Source: Maribacter thermophilus (GTDB lineage Bacteria > Bacteroidota > Bacteroidia > Flavobacteriales > Flavobacteriaceae). From it: 64,000 nucleotides of DNA. Where the stretch lies: positions 1,340,402 to 1,404,401 of the forward strand of contig NZ_LDAS01000001.1 of NCBI RefSeq assembly GCF_001020565.1, given 5' to 3'. Below the pieces are notes generated by a model. It had not been told where the DNA came from and did no database searches. It saw only the letters and a program-made list of their open reading frames with translations. The position numbers and the translations under genes were made by a program. Shown piece by piece: positions 1 through 9,455 of this stretch (positions within the stretch are counted from its first letter, which is position 1; every line of letters begins with the position of its first letter).

Positions 1-2349
1 AATGAATTATTGGCGTTGCATAAATCTAAACCCGTACAAAATATCCGAAATCCTTATTTCATTAAAATCGACGATCGGTTGGCCATCAGTTATCTGGTAA
101 ACGGGGAACGAAAAATTAACATTATAGACGAATCGCATGGCCTACTGCCCCACCCTGGTTTTGATGCCATAGCAGATGCAAAAATAAACCAGATTCGGTA
201 TCTAGAAGATGAACTTTGGTTTGCCACGAACCATGGTATTTTTATCTACCGGAAAAATAAAGAAAAATATTTGTTGGAAGAGCAACTGTTGGCTCCCTAT
301 TTTGTAACAAGTCTTTTGAAGGACAAAGATGATAATTACTGGATCTCTACTTTAAGGAACGGTGTTTTTTTGATTCCGAATATCACCTTAAAAAAGATGC
401 ATCTAGATGGGCTGCAAGGAAGTATATCATCTATCATCGGGGCCAAATCGTATTTGGTCTTGGCCACTACGAAAGGGGAAATTGTTCTGATGGACCAACA
501 AAGTAAAAAAATTACCGATACCTTTAGTTTACCCAAACAAAATGCGATCGGTAAAATATTCTACGACCCGTTTACACACACGGTGATCATTAGTATAAAT
601 GGCGAGGAATCATACAAATTGGACCTAGAGACCAAAAAATTGTTCCCTTTATATAAAAAATACAATGTCTGTAAAGATTTGGCTTTTATAAACGAATCTA
701 AAAGCATCTATCTTACGTACAACAAAGCCGTTTTGTACGAACAACCAAGGTACGGTGCCCTTAACGCAAAAACTATTTTAACAAAACGGCCCTACTCGGT
801 CGTATATGACCATGATTCAAAAAACAGCTACATCGCCTATATCGATGAACTAATCCAGTACGATAGTATATGGAACCCCACACCTATTACCTATAAAGAC
901 CGCTCTTTATATTTGTCTAACCTGGAACAGACCACAAACGGCATTGTCTGGGGCACCAGCAATGAACATGGGTTAATAGGTATTAAAAACAAAAAGGTCG
1001 TAAAAAAGTACGGAACAAATAGTGGATTGTTGAGTACCAACATACAAAACCTGAAAAGCGATGGCAACATATTATGGATTACTTCACAAAAAGGAATTCA
1101 AAGAATAGATACAGATACAGACTCCATAAAAAGTATTACCCAAAGAGACGGTATACCCAATAACCTAGGTGACCTTGAAATAACCGAAGACCATATTTTT
1201 GCATCATCGGAAAAAAGCCTGCTGATCTTAAACAAAAAGGAACGCTCAACTTTTAAGCAATTTAAAGTACCGAAAGTATATTTCACCAACATTAAACTCA
1301 ACAAAAGAGACACACTTATACATAGTTCTTACAAATTGCCCTACCATATAAATGCAGTAAGTTTTGGCTTTCATGCCAACACGTTTAGAAGCCCTGAGTT
1401 TGTATCTTACGAATACCAATTAAAAGGTTTGGACACCACTTGGCAGGTTACCAATAAATCGCAAGTAACATACGAAAGTTTGCCTCCGGGCAATTATAAA
1501 TTTAACATAAGACCAATATCTTCGAACAAAAAAGGAGAAACCTTATCAATATCCTTGGTTATTACCAGACCTTTTTGGCAAACTTGGTGGTTTCGGTCAT
1601 TAAGTGTTATCATAATCGGTTTATCGGCGTGGATGTTCTACAGGGGCAAAATGAAAAAAAACGAAAGGGAAAAACAAAAAGAACTCGCCGATTTGATCAA
1701 GGACAAAAGGTTGACCAACCTTAAACTAGAAATCTTAAGATCGCAAATGAACCCCCATTTTATGTTCAATGCCCTAAACTCCATTCAACTGTACATTGTT
1801 AACAATGAAAAACACCTCGCCCGCACCTACTTGGTAAAGTTTTCTAGGTTGATACGAATCTATTTAGAACACGGACAAAAAAACGAGGTATCACTTGCGG
1901 AAGAACTAGAAGCCCTAAAACTATACCTACAATTAGAAAAAATACGTTTTGAAGAAAAACTCGACTTTTCTATAACCGTTTCGCCAGAAATTGATGTTCA
2001 CCAAATTAAGGTTCCGTCCATTTTTATACAGCCCTATGTCGAAAATTCGATCAAACATGGTCTAAGAGGAGATTCTAACCAAAACAAACTGACTATTTGC
2101 TTTGACCTTGCCCCCCTATCGAACGAACTTGTATGTACCATAAAGGACAACGGTATCGGGATCAACGCATCTATGGCACAAAAACAAAAAACAGAACACA
2201 AACCATTTGCCAGCAAGGCAAATATGGAACGCATAGAACTTTATAACCTAAAGCGGAACAAAAAGATCCGTTTAGAAGTTATGGATCTAAAGGTACTGGG
2301 CCAACAGGGCACATTGGTAACTATTAACATTCCTCTACAAAAACATTGA
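1..2349 (+). CDS. Propeller / Y_Y_Y sensor histidine kinase of the LytS type (5' end cut off)
   Basis: Membrane sensor kinase of a two-component system. The frame is open to base 1, so the true start lies left of the window; the TTG at 10 is only the first possible start inside it. Counting from base 1, residues 1 to about 430 look like two-component-regulator propeller blades, 450-520 form a Y_Y_Y domain (YEYQLKGLDTTW, LPPGNYKF), and about 526-550 is one membrane segment. The His_kinase domain follows, with H586 in QMNPHFMFNALNS, and then an HATPase with an N box (YVENSIKHGL) and a DNGIGI box. The layout implies periplasmic ligand sensing and phosphotransfer to the response regulator encoded 2 bases downstream. 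The ligand is unknown; relatives often sense polysaccharide fragments, but no glycan-use genes adjoin it here. Confidence 0.9.
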   Translation, partial: NELLALHKSKPVQNIRNPYFIKIDDRLAISYLVNGERKINIIDESHGLLPHPGFDAIADAKINQIRYLEDELWFATNHGIFIYRKNKEKYLLEEQLLAPYFVTSLLKDKDDNYWISTLRNGVFLIPNITLKKMHLDGLQGSISSIIGAKSYLVLATTKGEIVLMDQQSKKITDTFSLPKQNAIGKIFYDPFTHTVIISINGEESYKLDLETKKLFPLYKKYNVCKDLAFINESKSIYLTYNKAVLYEQPRYGALNAKTILTKRPYSVVYDHDSKNSYIAYIDELIQYDSIWNPTPITYKDRSLYLSNLEQTTNGIVWGTSNEHGLIGIKNKKVVKKYGTNSGLLSTNIQNLKSDGNILWITSQKGIQRIDTDTDSIKSITQRDGIPNNLGDLEITEDHIFASSEKSLLILNKKERSTFKQFKVPKVYFTNIKLNKRDTLIHSSYKLPYHINAVSFGFHANTFRSPEFVSYEYQLKGLDTTWQVTNKSQVTYESLPPGNYKFNIRPISSNKKGETLSISLVITRPFWQTWWFRSLSVIIIGLSAWMFYRGKMKKNEREKQKELADLIKDKRLTNLKLEILRSQMNPHFMFNALNSIQLYIVNNEKHLARTYLVKFSRLIRIYLEHGQKNEVSLAEELEALKLYLQLEKIRFEEKLDFSITVSPEIDVHQIKVPSIFIQPYVENSIKHGLRGDSNQNKLTICFDLAPLSNELVCTIKDNGIGINASMAQKQKTEHKPFASKANMERIELYNLKRNKKIRLEVMDLKVLGQQGTLVTINIPLQKH

Positions 2350-2351
2350 TC

Positions 2352-3104
2352 ATGAAAGCCATTGTAATAGATGACGAAGAAAAAGCAAGGGACCTATTGT
2401 TTCATTTATTGAAAGAGTACTGTCCACAGATCCACCAAATAAGTCTTGCAAAAGATCTATTCGAAGGGGTGGAAAAAATAAAAAAAGAACGGCCCGACAT
2501 AGTTTTTTTGGATATTGAAATGCCACAGGCCTCGGGGCTGGAACTGCTTGATCATTACACAGACGAGGTAAACTTCCAAATTATATTTACCACGGCCTAT
2601 AGCTCGTACGCCGTTGATGCCTTTAAGTTGAACGCTATAGACTATTTATTAAAACCAATAGATTCCGATGAGTTGAAAGTGGCCGTCGAAAAAGCGGAGG
2701 TACTCGCCAATAGCGAGGCTATACATAGCAAAATAGAACATCTACGAACATCGTTGAAGATGATCAGTCTAAATAAAATTGCACTGGAAGTACCCAAAGG
2801 AATTTTATTTGTCTCATACAACGACATACTTTATTTTGAGGCGGATGGCATGTACACTACCGTATATATGAAGAAAGAGGGCAATAAGACCATTTGCAAA
2901 CCACTCAAGTTTTTTGCAGAACAATTAGCGGATAACAACCTATTTTTTAAATGTCACAGATCATATCTGATCAACTTAAAATATGTTGAGGAGTTGGTTC
3001 GCGAAGATGGTGATTACCTGTTAATGGAGAACAAAAAGAGAATTCCGGTATCAAAAAGCAAGAAAGAAGAATTTATAAGTGTTGTCAGAGAAACATTCTG
3101 GTAA
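2352..3104 (+). CDS. LytTR-family response regulator
   Basis: Response regulator, 250 residues. The receiver domain carries the acidic pocket D7/D8, the phosphoacceptor D54 (VFLDIEMP), and K101 in DYLLKPID. A LytTR DNA-binding domain follows at about 145-245 (YFEADGMYTTVY, FFKCHRSYLINLKYV). An upstream in-frame TTG at 2346 exists, but the ATG at 2352 begins directly with the conserved MKAIVIDDE strand and is preferred. The gene begins 2 bases after the kinase stop, so the two are almost certainly co-transcribed partners. Targets cannot be read from the sequence. Confidence 0.93.
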   Translation: MKAIVIDDEEKARDLLFHLLKEYCPQIHQISLAKDLFEGVEKIKKERPDIVFLDIEMPQASGLELLDHYTDEVNFQIIFTTAYSSYAVDAFKLNAIDYLLKPIDSDELKVAVEKAEVLANSEAIHSKIEHLRTSLKMISLNKIALEVPKGILFVSYNDILYFEADGMYTTVYMKKEGNKTICKPLKFFAEQLADNNLFFKCHRSYLINLKYVEELVREDGDYLLMENKKRIPVSKSKKEEFISVVRETFW

Positions 3105-3107
3105 AAC

Positions 3108-3134
3108 AAAAGCGACCAAAAAAAGGTCGCTTTT
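3108..3134. terminator. Bidirectional terminator hairpin
   Basis: Perfect 10-base arms AAAAGCGACC / GGTCGCTTTT with a seven-A loop lie between the convergent response regulator and the secreted-protein gene. The A and T runs on either side fit termination in both directions. Confidence 0.75.
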
Positions 3135-3157
3135 ATATGCTATATCTATAGTTTTGA

Positions 3158-4327
3158 TCAGTTTTTGTATTTAAAGGCCTCTTCGTTTTTTACATAGTAA
3201 ATACGTTGGTCGTTCATAAGCATATAGCTTTTTCCATAACCGCTACCGTTATATTTCTGTGCGATAAAAAAGCCTTCTCGCTTGTAATTGCCGTCGGGTG
3301 TTTTCATCACAGCGATCAATTTTAACTCCCTTCTCAAGGGTACCCCCGTTAGGGCATGGGTAATAATATTCCAATCGTTTGATTGTATGTAGGCATACAC
3401 GGGTTGTTCTTTCCATTTGTAATAAGCCGCCCTTTCTTTAATGAACTTTAGACCGTCGGCCTCTATACCCACATCTTTCATACCCCGGGCCGGTAAGGCA
3501 GGAGCATTGGCCAAGCTTTGTTCTTTAAGGTGCAACTGCAACATATCAAAGACCTCGACACTACGTTTTTTTACATATTCGGGGGTCTGTAACAAATTCT
3601 GAATATGTTCCAAGTCTCTACCCATTAATAAATACTGGTCGCCCCCTACCCATTCATTGCCCAATTCTTGGCCCTTTATGGGCACAACCGGTGGAGCAAC
3701 GATCAGTACATCTTTTTCAATAGCATAGGCCCGTTTCATTTTCATGGCCTCGGGCCCCGCAAAATTAGCGAACTCTATAATAAAGGTTCCACGGTCGACC
3801 AGCTCTCTATACTCCTCCAGAATCACAAAATGGTTCTTGGCCTCGTCCGACAAATGCATGGTACCACTATATGCCTTAGGATCATATTCCAACGAAAAAC
3901 CACCGTAGGCATACAATGGAAATTCGGAAAAATGGTTTCCTACTTGATCGAACATAACCGCAGATAGGTAATAAGTTCCCGATAACCCTTTTTCATCTGT
4001 AAAATCTTTTTTATAGACCGGCCAGGCCTTTACCTTGTTTCTATTGTATACAAATGGGTATGGCTCCGTAATTTCATAAAGGTTTATCGTTGCCTCTTCT
4101 GCCTCCTCGGTATCTGCCGCTTCATTAGTAGTACTATTTTCATAAGTACCCTCATGACCCGAAACCGGTTGCGAAGAAGTTTTGGAGGATGTTTCCGGAT
4201 CGTCTTTATCCATTTTTTTGTTTAACTCTTTCTTTGCGACATTCTTTAGTTTTTTCATGAACTGGGCCTCTGCCGATTGATACCCTAACATCACGCCTGC
4301 ACAAAGCAGTAAATAAATTCTCTTCAT
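3158..4327 (-). CDS. Secreted protein of unknown function
   Basis: No family recognised. With the start at 4327 the 389-residue product begins with a signal peptide (MKRIYLLLCAGVMLGYQSAEA, cleaved before Q). The longer reading from 4378 only adds an unlikely N-terminal extension. A Lys-rich stretch (KKLKNVAKKELNKKMDKDD) and an acidic low-complexity linker (about 40-80) follow, then a globular part of about 300 residues rich in aromatic residues with no cysteines conserved in an obvious pattern. It is probably exported to the periplasm or surface. It converges on the two-component pair and shares their terminator, so it is not in that operon. Confidence 0.75.
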   Translation of the reverse strand: MKRIYLLLCAGVMLGYQSAEAQFMKKLKNVAKKELNKKMDKDDPETSSKTSSQPVSGHEGTYENSTTNEAADTEEAEEATINLYEITEPYPFVYNRNKVKAWPVYKKDFTDEKGLSGTYYLSAVMFDQVGNHFSEFPLYAYGGFSLEYDPKAYSGTMHLSDEAKNHFVILEEYRELVDRGTFIIEFANFAGPEAMKMKRAYAIEKDVLIVAPPVVPIKGQELGNEWVGGDQYLLMGRDLEHIQNLLQTPEYVKKRSVEVFDMLQLHLKEQSLANAPALPARGMKDVGIEADGLKFIKERAAYYKWKEQPVYAYIQSNDWNIITHALTGVPLRRELKLIAVMKTPDGNYKREGFFIAQKYNGSGYGKSYMLMNDQRIYYVKNEEAFKYKN

Positions 4328-4531
4328 TATTAAATTGGTTTGTTGTTGCCACAAAAAAAAAGATAGTCCTATATACAAGGTTCAAAACTTTTCTAAACCC
4401 CGTGATTTTTTTTCTGAACAGAAAACAGCGAAAAGGCTTAGAAAAAAAAAACGCCATTTAAGAAAGAACCGGATTATATAACGGCCCTACCGATATAGTT
4501 TTGAACTCCCAAAAAATTAATAATACCAATT

Positions 4532-6199
4532 ATGAAAAACACAAATCTTTTACTGATCTACGCATTGACCTTCGGGTCTCTAATTTCATCATGTTCCAAA
4601 GATGATGATAGCTCCACCGACGAAACGATTGAGGAGCAAACCACGGTATCCATCACCACAGAGGACATTTCGATTGAAATGGACGAGATCACCGAAATTG
4701 ATAACGAAGAAGAGTTGCCCCTTGATCTAGCCGAACTTACGGATTACATTACCATTGAGAACGGTGCAGATGTGTCGCCCACGTTTTCTATAAAATCACA
4801 GTCCGTAGACGGGGCCTTCTCCATAGAGAACGGAGTATTGGTGCTTAACGATAAATCTGTATTGGATTATGAAACAAATCCGGAATTTACGGCCGTGATA
4901 ACAGTGAGTGTCGGTGACGAATCTAAAGATTTCAACATAACCCTTACCCTAAACGATGTACTCGAATCCGTTTGGGCCATAGGCCCCATAGAGATCGGTA
5001 TGTACGAAAACCCGGATGCCGATGAACACTTGCTCACGATAGCACTTGGCGACTATGACGAAGAGCTATATGGAGAACCTACCATTACATTGAGCGAACA
5101 AAGTCACGAAGGTGCCTTGCGTGTAGAGGGCAGAGAGCTTTATGTAAACGACGCCAGTATATTTGATTATGAGACCAACCCTCTTATTACCTCAAAGTTT
5201 ACCGTCACCGATGGTCATGGAACATCCTTGGAAAACACCATTACCATTTCACTAATAGACGTTGACGAGGTTAGTTGGACGGCAGAGAACCTGACATTGA
5301 CCATAAATGAACATCCAAATAGCGGAACGGTTATTGGTAACATTGCCCCAAACACAAATGACCCTGATATCGTGTTTTCTTATTCCATTTCACAAATTAC
5401 GACCGATTTATTGGCTATAGACACCAATGGTGATGTTATTGTGAACCATGGTTACCTGATGGATTATGAAACGGGGGCCAAGACAGCTAACGTAACTATT
5501 TCTGACAACCAAGGCCATACCCAAGACATTACAATATTAGTACAACTGAACAACATACAAGAAAGTTCATGGGGTTTTAATACGAGTATCGGCACGAACA
5601 TTTCTATGGACGAAAACCGTAATACTTCGTCCCCTATTGCCGATATAACCCAATATTTGGAAGATTACCATGAAGGCATGCATGGGGCACTTTCCTACAC
5701 CGTATACAGCGAATCGGTTTCTGGTGCTTTCAGTGTAACCAATGCTGGTATGCTAGAGGTAAGCGATGCCTCTTTATTCGATTACGAAACAAACCCTACC
5801 CTCAACGTGACCGTAAGGGCCACGGATGAAAAAGGAACTTCTAGGGATATATCATTGGTAGTTAGTCTAAACGATCTAAGTGAACTTTCTATGCCCAACA
5901 AAAGCGTAACCCTAGGCAGTGGCTTTTCTCCTGGCGACATTGCTTTTACCGCCGAGGTATACCTAGACGGAGTCAGGGTACAAGGAGCCGATCTGTACAG
6001 CAATTATGTCGTCAACTTTAGTGACTATAAGATTAACGGCGTAGATACGGCCAGTTCAATTATAGAGCTCAACGCGTCGGGGCAAATAGTATTGCTCAAT
6101 GTTCTAGGATCTATGGATCATTTTACCACAACCATGAACGTTACATCTGCCAGTAACCCAAACCTAACAACTTCCGCCAATATTTTGATTCGTTTCTAA
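4532..6199 (+). CDS. Cadherin-like repeat lipoprotein
   Basis: Surface or periplasmic lipoprotein, 555 residues. The N-terminus is a lipoprotein signal (lipobox LISSC) followed by an acidic tether KDDDSSTDE. At least four cadherin-like repeats of roughly 95-100 residues follow. Each contains a core such as LDYETNP or FDYETNP (LMDYETG in one) about 20 residues before a segment like TVTDGHGTS / TISLIDVDE. The DYE and D-x-N type acidic positions are typical of calcium-binding cadherin folds. The last 90 residues form a different beta-rich end domain. An adhesive or matrix role is inferred from the fold. It is a single gene with its own terminator downstream. Confidence 0.82.
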   Translation: MKNTNLLLIYALTFGSLISSCSKDDDSSTDETIEEQTTVSITTEDISIEMDEITEIDNEEELPLDLAELTDYITIENGADVSPTFSIKSQSVDGAFSIENGVLVLNDKSVLDYETNPEFTAVITVSVGDESKDFNITLTLNDVLESVWAIGPIEIGMYENPDADEHLLTIALGDYDEELYGEPTITLSEQSHEGALRVEGRELYVNDASIFDYETNPLITSKFTVTDGHGTSLENTITISLIDVDEVSWTAENLTLTINEHPNSGTVIGNIAPNTNDPDIVFSYSISQITTDLLAIDTNGDVIVNHGYLMDYETGAKTANVTISDNQGHTQDITILVQLNNIQESSWGFNTSIGTNISMDENRNTSSPIADITQYLEDYHEGMHGALSYTVYSESVSGAFSVTNAGMLEVSDASLFDYETNPTLNVTVRATDEKGTSRDISLVVSLNDLSELSMPNKSVTLGSGFSPGDIAFTAEVYLDGVRVQGADLYSNYVVNFSDYKINGVDTASSIIELNASGQIVLLNVLGSMDHFTTTMNVTSASNPNLTTSANILIRF

Positions 6200-6259
6200 A
6201 CTTGGACCCAGAGGTTGTAAGTAACATATAAAACCCTATTGGGATAAAAACGTAACGAA

Positions 6260-6296
6260 TAGGCCCATATCCAGCATCGGATGTGGGCCTTTTTCA
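6260..6296 (+). terminator. Rho-independent terminator
   Basis: The arms AGGCCCATATCC and GGATGTGGGCCT pair with a single G-T wobble and are followed by TTTTTC. They sit about 60 bases after the lipoprotein stop codon. Confidence 0.8.
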
Positions 6297-6471
6297 ATGG
6301 TCCTTTTATTTTTGCATATACCGGTCAAATACACCAAAGAGTACTTACATACTTTTGTAAAACAATGATATGATAAAAGCCGAATCTATTTGGCCCATAT
6401 TAGGTGCTATTAAACTTGGAAAATCTCGGATAAGCAATAAATCTTACTAAACTACCAATGATATTCCTGTA

Positions 6472-6750
6472 TTATTCGCCCTTTTTTTTACCACAGATAA
6501 ACTCCATACCAAATAGCAATACCATGATCACCCACAGCAATTGTAGGTACATAAGGGATAAAGTATCCAAACCGACATTGATTGAAAGATCCCTGATATT
6601 ATTGTCAGGTTCTCTTGTTGTGGCCATAAGTCAAATATACGGATCGCTATAAAATTAGCTCCCGTTATAATCCCTAATGCGGCACCCAACCTGTTGGTTA
6701 TAAAATATATGATATAAAAAAACAGTCTATAGAGCCGGAGTTAAAATAGT
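6472..6750 (-). pseudogene. Decayed membrane-protein gene (candidate)
   Basis: On the minus strand one frame from about 6750 reads as a hydrophobic membrane protein (LYRLFFYIIYF, then LGAALGIITGANFIAIRIFDLW), with no start codon, and ends at a TGA near 6531. A neighbouring frame continues with more membrane-like sequence (MYLQLLWVIMVLLFGMEF) and a basic end GKKKGE, stopping at 6472. Joining the two by a frameshift near 6555 gives a continuous membrane protein of about 90 residues with a natural C-terminus. I read this as a truncated, frameshifted remnant. The alternative is a real 51-residue single-span protein from ATG 6627 to 6472. No family recognised. Confidence 0.4.
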
Positions 6751-6801
6751 ATATAAAAGTGATTAGCCTTCAATTTAATTCGAACAACTTTTAACAACAA
6801 C

Positions 6802-7290
6802 TTATTTATCAGGTAATATCATTTCTTTAAAAGCTTTCCATTTTACCTTATCTCCACTTATTTCATATGATTTAGAATTCTTAAAAAGAACAGTAATACC
6901 CCCGATTCCCGCACCTAAGGTCGCTCCTAATAAAGCTCCAGCACCAGCTCCTTCCCCAACTGAATACGCAAAAAAAGTGGCATTCGGATCCGCAGTGGCG
7001 GCTCCTAAAACTGCCATTGATGTGGCTCCTGTTGCCGCACCGACAAGAATATTGTTTCCTGCAGAACGTTTTGTTCTAATTGAGCCAATATTACTAACAG
7101 GAATTTCAAAAAACACCTCTTTTCTATATAATTGAAGTGATGTTTCGGTAATTGAATATATTTTTCCCCTACCTACCTTTTTACCTTCTAAATCATAAAC
7201 CCGTACAAAGACATTAGTATTTTCGAATTCATTTTGAGCATAAATACCGGTACTTAAAATCAGGGTGATCGCAAGAACTACACTTTTCAT
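6802..7290 (-). CDS. Exported glycine-zipper protein
   Basis: Unrecognised 162-residue protein. A signal peptide (MKSVVLAITLILSTGIYA-Q) is followed by a beta-rich part of about 60 residues (VRVYDLEGKKVGRGKIYSI) that resembles small proteins setting parameters at a membrane. A glycine/alanine-rich stretch at about 95-145 (GAATGATSMAVLGAA, GAGAGALLGATLGAGIGG) is typical of glycine-zipper membrane or outer-membrane insertion. The C-terminus reads SYEISGDKVKWKAFK. It is the last gene of the minus-strand accessory block. Function unknown. Confidence 0.72.
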   Translation of the reverse strand: MKSVVLAITLILSTGIYAQNEFENTNVFVRVYDLEGKKVGRGKIYSITETSLQLYRKEVFFEIPVSNIGSIRTKRSAGNNILVGAATGATSMAVLGAATADPNATFFAYSVGEGAGAGALLGATLGAGIGGITVLFKNSKSYEISGDKVKWKAFKEMILPDK

Positions 7291-7555
7291 AACATATTAT
7301 TTTAGATATAAGCGTAGTGGGGAGGATACACCTTCTGCTACAGCTACGGACAAGTATACGTATTGCCGGTTTGATCTGTGCACGAAGCCAAAGCTTATTG
7401 TTTAGGCCTATTTTGTCTTGGCAAAAGCTGAATTTGAATATTCGCTCTCGATTAATTTACAATTTAGTGAATATAGAGATACGCAGAAAACATTTAATGC
7501 TGTTCTAAAGTCCGTATTACATACAGCCATGGTTGTATGTTTTTTACTTTCTTGT
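7291..7555. other. Spacer of accessory block
   Basis: No convincing gene. A short stem, ACATACA / TGTATGT with T6 after it (7517-7543), could end transcription on the plus strand, but no plus-strand gene precedes it. Short reading frames on both strands overlap each other and lack coding character. Confidence 0.4.
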
Positions 7556-7924
7556 TCAGTTTGGGGAATGCAGACCAATTTTGTTTCCTTCCGAGTCAAT
7601 AAATATGGCATAATAACCGCTTTCATCTGCATGAAGTGATTTTGGGACCATAATTTTCCCGCCATTTTTCTCTACCCTATCAAGAATTATTTGAAGATTG
7701 TCCCCTCCATTTAAATAGATGGTAACTCCATCAGCCGAAGGTCTGTACCCCTCTGCCTTTACTATGACCCCTGTAACCATTTGTCCTTCGTACGGAAATA
7801 TGCCCATTTGCATATCAGGAAATTCCATTTTTTCAATGTTGATGTTCAAAATGGCGCAATAAAAATCGACCGCCCGTGAAATTTCTGTTGCAGGAATTTC
7901 AAAAATTGAAATAAAACTCTTCAT
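7556..7924 (-). CDS. VOC-family (glyoxalase/bleomycin-resistance fold) protein
   Basis: A 122-residue single VOC domain. The N-terminal beta strand and helix read SIFEIPATEISRAVDFYCAIL, the middle contains GGDNLQIILDRVEKNGGKI, and the end carries the family signature YYAIFIDSEGNKIGLHS. The glutamate of DSEGN and the terminal histidine are the usual metal-ligand positions. Members include glyoxalases, dioxygenases and resistance proteins, so the substrate cannot be given. It stands alone between long spacers. Confidence 0.85.
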   Translation of the reverse strand: MKSFISIFEIPATEISRAVDFYCAILNINIEKMEFPDMQMGIFPYEGQMVTGVIVKAEGYRPSADGVTIYLNGGDNLQIILDRVEKNGGKIMVPKSLHADESGYYAIFIDSEGNKIGLHSPN

Positions 7925-8304
7925 AGCCCTTTTTTTGTTTGGTTCTAAAAAATATACCGCCGTACGGTTTTTGAAACGTTTTGACGTTTATAGACTAAAA
8001 TACATAAGCAAAGTATAACTTTACTTTATAATATCGTCATTTTTAGATGTGCCGTGTAAGTTAACAACACAAACATGAAGTATTTACAAGGTAAAAAATG
8101 GTAAAAAAGAGATGCTATGTTTACTTGCAAATAGGTCTTTTACGAAAGCCGCCAACGTTTCTAAATAAAGCATGTTAAAAGAGGTTCTGACCCATAAACA
8201 AGTTTCTATCCTTTATCGTTATGAAAGCAGTTGATTTCGAAACATTAAAATTTTTGTTAGCACAAACTTCGTACAAGTCCATTTCTAGGATCCTATTGTC
8301 TCGC
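7925..8304. other. Gene-poor spacer, about 380 bases
   Basis: AT-rich spacer between the VOC gene and the DUF6544 gene. A plus-strand frame from ATG 8221 starts plausibly (MKAVDFETLKFLLAQTSYKS) but soon runs antisense into the 3' end of the DUF6544 gene and stops after about 50 codons. It may be a leftover of a lost gene. Nothing else is recognised. Confidence 0.35.
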
Positions 8305-9429
8305 CTATTTTTTATATCCATTTTTGGCCACTGGTATTTTTTTCACGTTGTATCGAATGTCCTTTATTTTTAATTTTAACCAAGTCCATTCACCCTTCTC
8401 GAGCCCCCATTTTGCTTCGCACTCAACGGGTATTGTTACTCCATTAATTTTTTCGGTTTTGGTTGCGGTTACGGTCCATTCGGTAGGTTCGGCATCGTTT
8501 GAATCTTGGTAACGCATTGCTACGAATTTTTCAAAATTTCCGTCTTTATCAAAATAAAATTCACCAGAACCTTTTGTTCCTTTATACTCCATTGTTGCCC
8601 TTGCCGTATAGTCATCTATAGTCTCCCATTTTATATACTGACTCAATGAGGCTGAGGGAAACCACACGATTTCCGCCAAATATCGCTGTAAGGTTGCTTG
8701 ATTTACCTTTTCGTCATTTTTTGCGTTTGCAACCGTAATAAGTGATAAAAGTTTAATGATCATCTCACCTTTACCATCTTCAAACTTGTCTCTACCCACC
8801 ACACTCAATATTGAGTTCATTTCGGTATTAACGTTCCAATTGAATGCTGGGGGTTGAACGGTAAAATACTGTTCTGCAGTACCCTTGTTAAAAGATGATT
8901 GTTCTGGTTTTAATTTGAGTTCTAGGCTTTGCGTCAAATGGACATTATAAATTAATTCTCTTCCGACCATTCCGTTATTCATCAACCATTTTTGAACAAT
9001 TGGTGGTAAATATACCAATGCTTTTTCGGTAACAATCTCTTGGTTCTTTAGTTGTGCATTCTTAAATAGAGCTATTCTTTCTTTTTTGATTTTCTCATTA
9101 AACCCGAAACTTGCATATCCGATAATTGCCGCCAATAAAATAAGGATGTTTGCAATTGTGCCAAATTTTGCGTCGGACCAATAGTTAAAAATCAGTACCT
9201 GCGATAAAATTACACCTATAAAACCGCTTAACCACCAATAATCGGCATGTAAAAGGATCAAGATTACTGTAATAACAAAAAGTAAAAATGTAAACAACCA
9301 AAATACACCGTAGGTTTTTGAGATCGGTTGTGAAATTGCATTAAACTCAGATACCCCAAATGCCTTAAAAAATCCAAATAAATGGATAATTGCGTGTATT
9401 CCAATTAATATAGTTAAACCTATTCGCAT
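8305..9429 (-). CDS. DUF6544-type membrane protein
   Basis: A 374-residue protein with four predicted membrane segments in the first 115 residues (GIHAIIHLFGFFKAF, FWLFTFLLFVITVILILLH, FIGVILSQVLIFNYW, IANILILLAAIIGYASF). A soluble domain follows at about 130-370, with PPIVQKWLMNNGMVG near its start, AEIVWFPSASL in the middle and GSGEFYFDKDGNFEKF later. This matches what I recall of the DUF6544 family, whose function is unknown. It starts 26 bases after the stop of the amidohydrolase and on the same strand, so the two may be co-transcribed. Confidence 0.75.
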   Translation of the reverse strand: MRIGLTILIGIHAIIHLFGFFKAFGVSEFNAISQPISKTYGVFWLFTFLLFVITVILILLHADYWWLSGFIGVILSQVLIFNYWSDAKFGTIANILILLAAIIGYASFGFNEKIKKERIALFKNAQLKNQEIVTEKALVYLPPIVQKWLMNNGMVGRELIYNVHLTQSLELKLKPEQSSFNKGTAEQYFTVQPPAFNWNVNTEMNSILSVVGRDKFEDGKGEMIIKLLSLITVANAKNDEKVNQATLQRYLAEIVWFPSASLSQYIKWETIDDYTARATMEYKGTKGSGEFYFDKDGNFEKFVAMRYQDSNDAEPTEWTVTATKTEKINGVTIPVECEAKWGLEKGEWTWLKLKIKDIRYNVKKIPVAKNGYKK

Positions 9430-9455
9430 TGTTTATAAACTTTGTTCTCTGGTCG

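Noticed and set aside
6458-6652. 64-residue plus-strand frame
   Set aside because: It is antisense to the better membrane-protein reading on the minus strand, lacks a leader and has no coding character.
7317-7665. Three short overlapping frames in the spacer and over the 3' end of the VOC gene
   Set aside because: They overlap one another on both strands, have no recognisable domain and no shared features with known small proteins.
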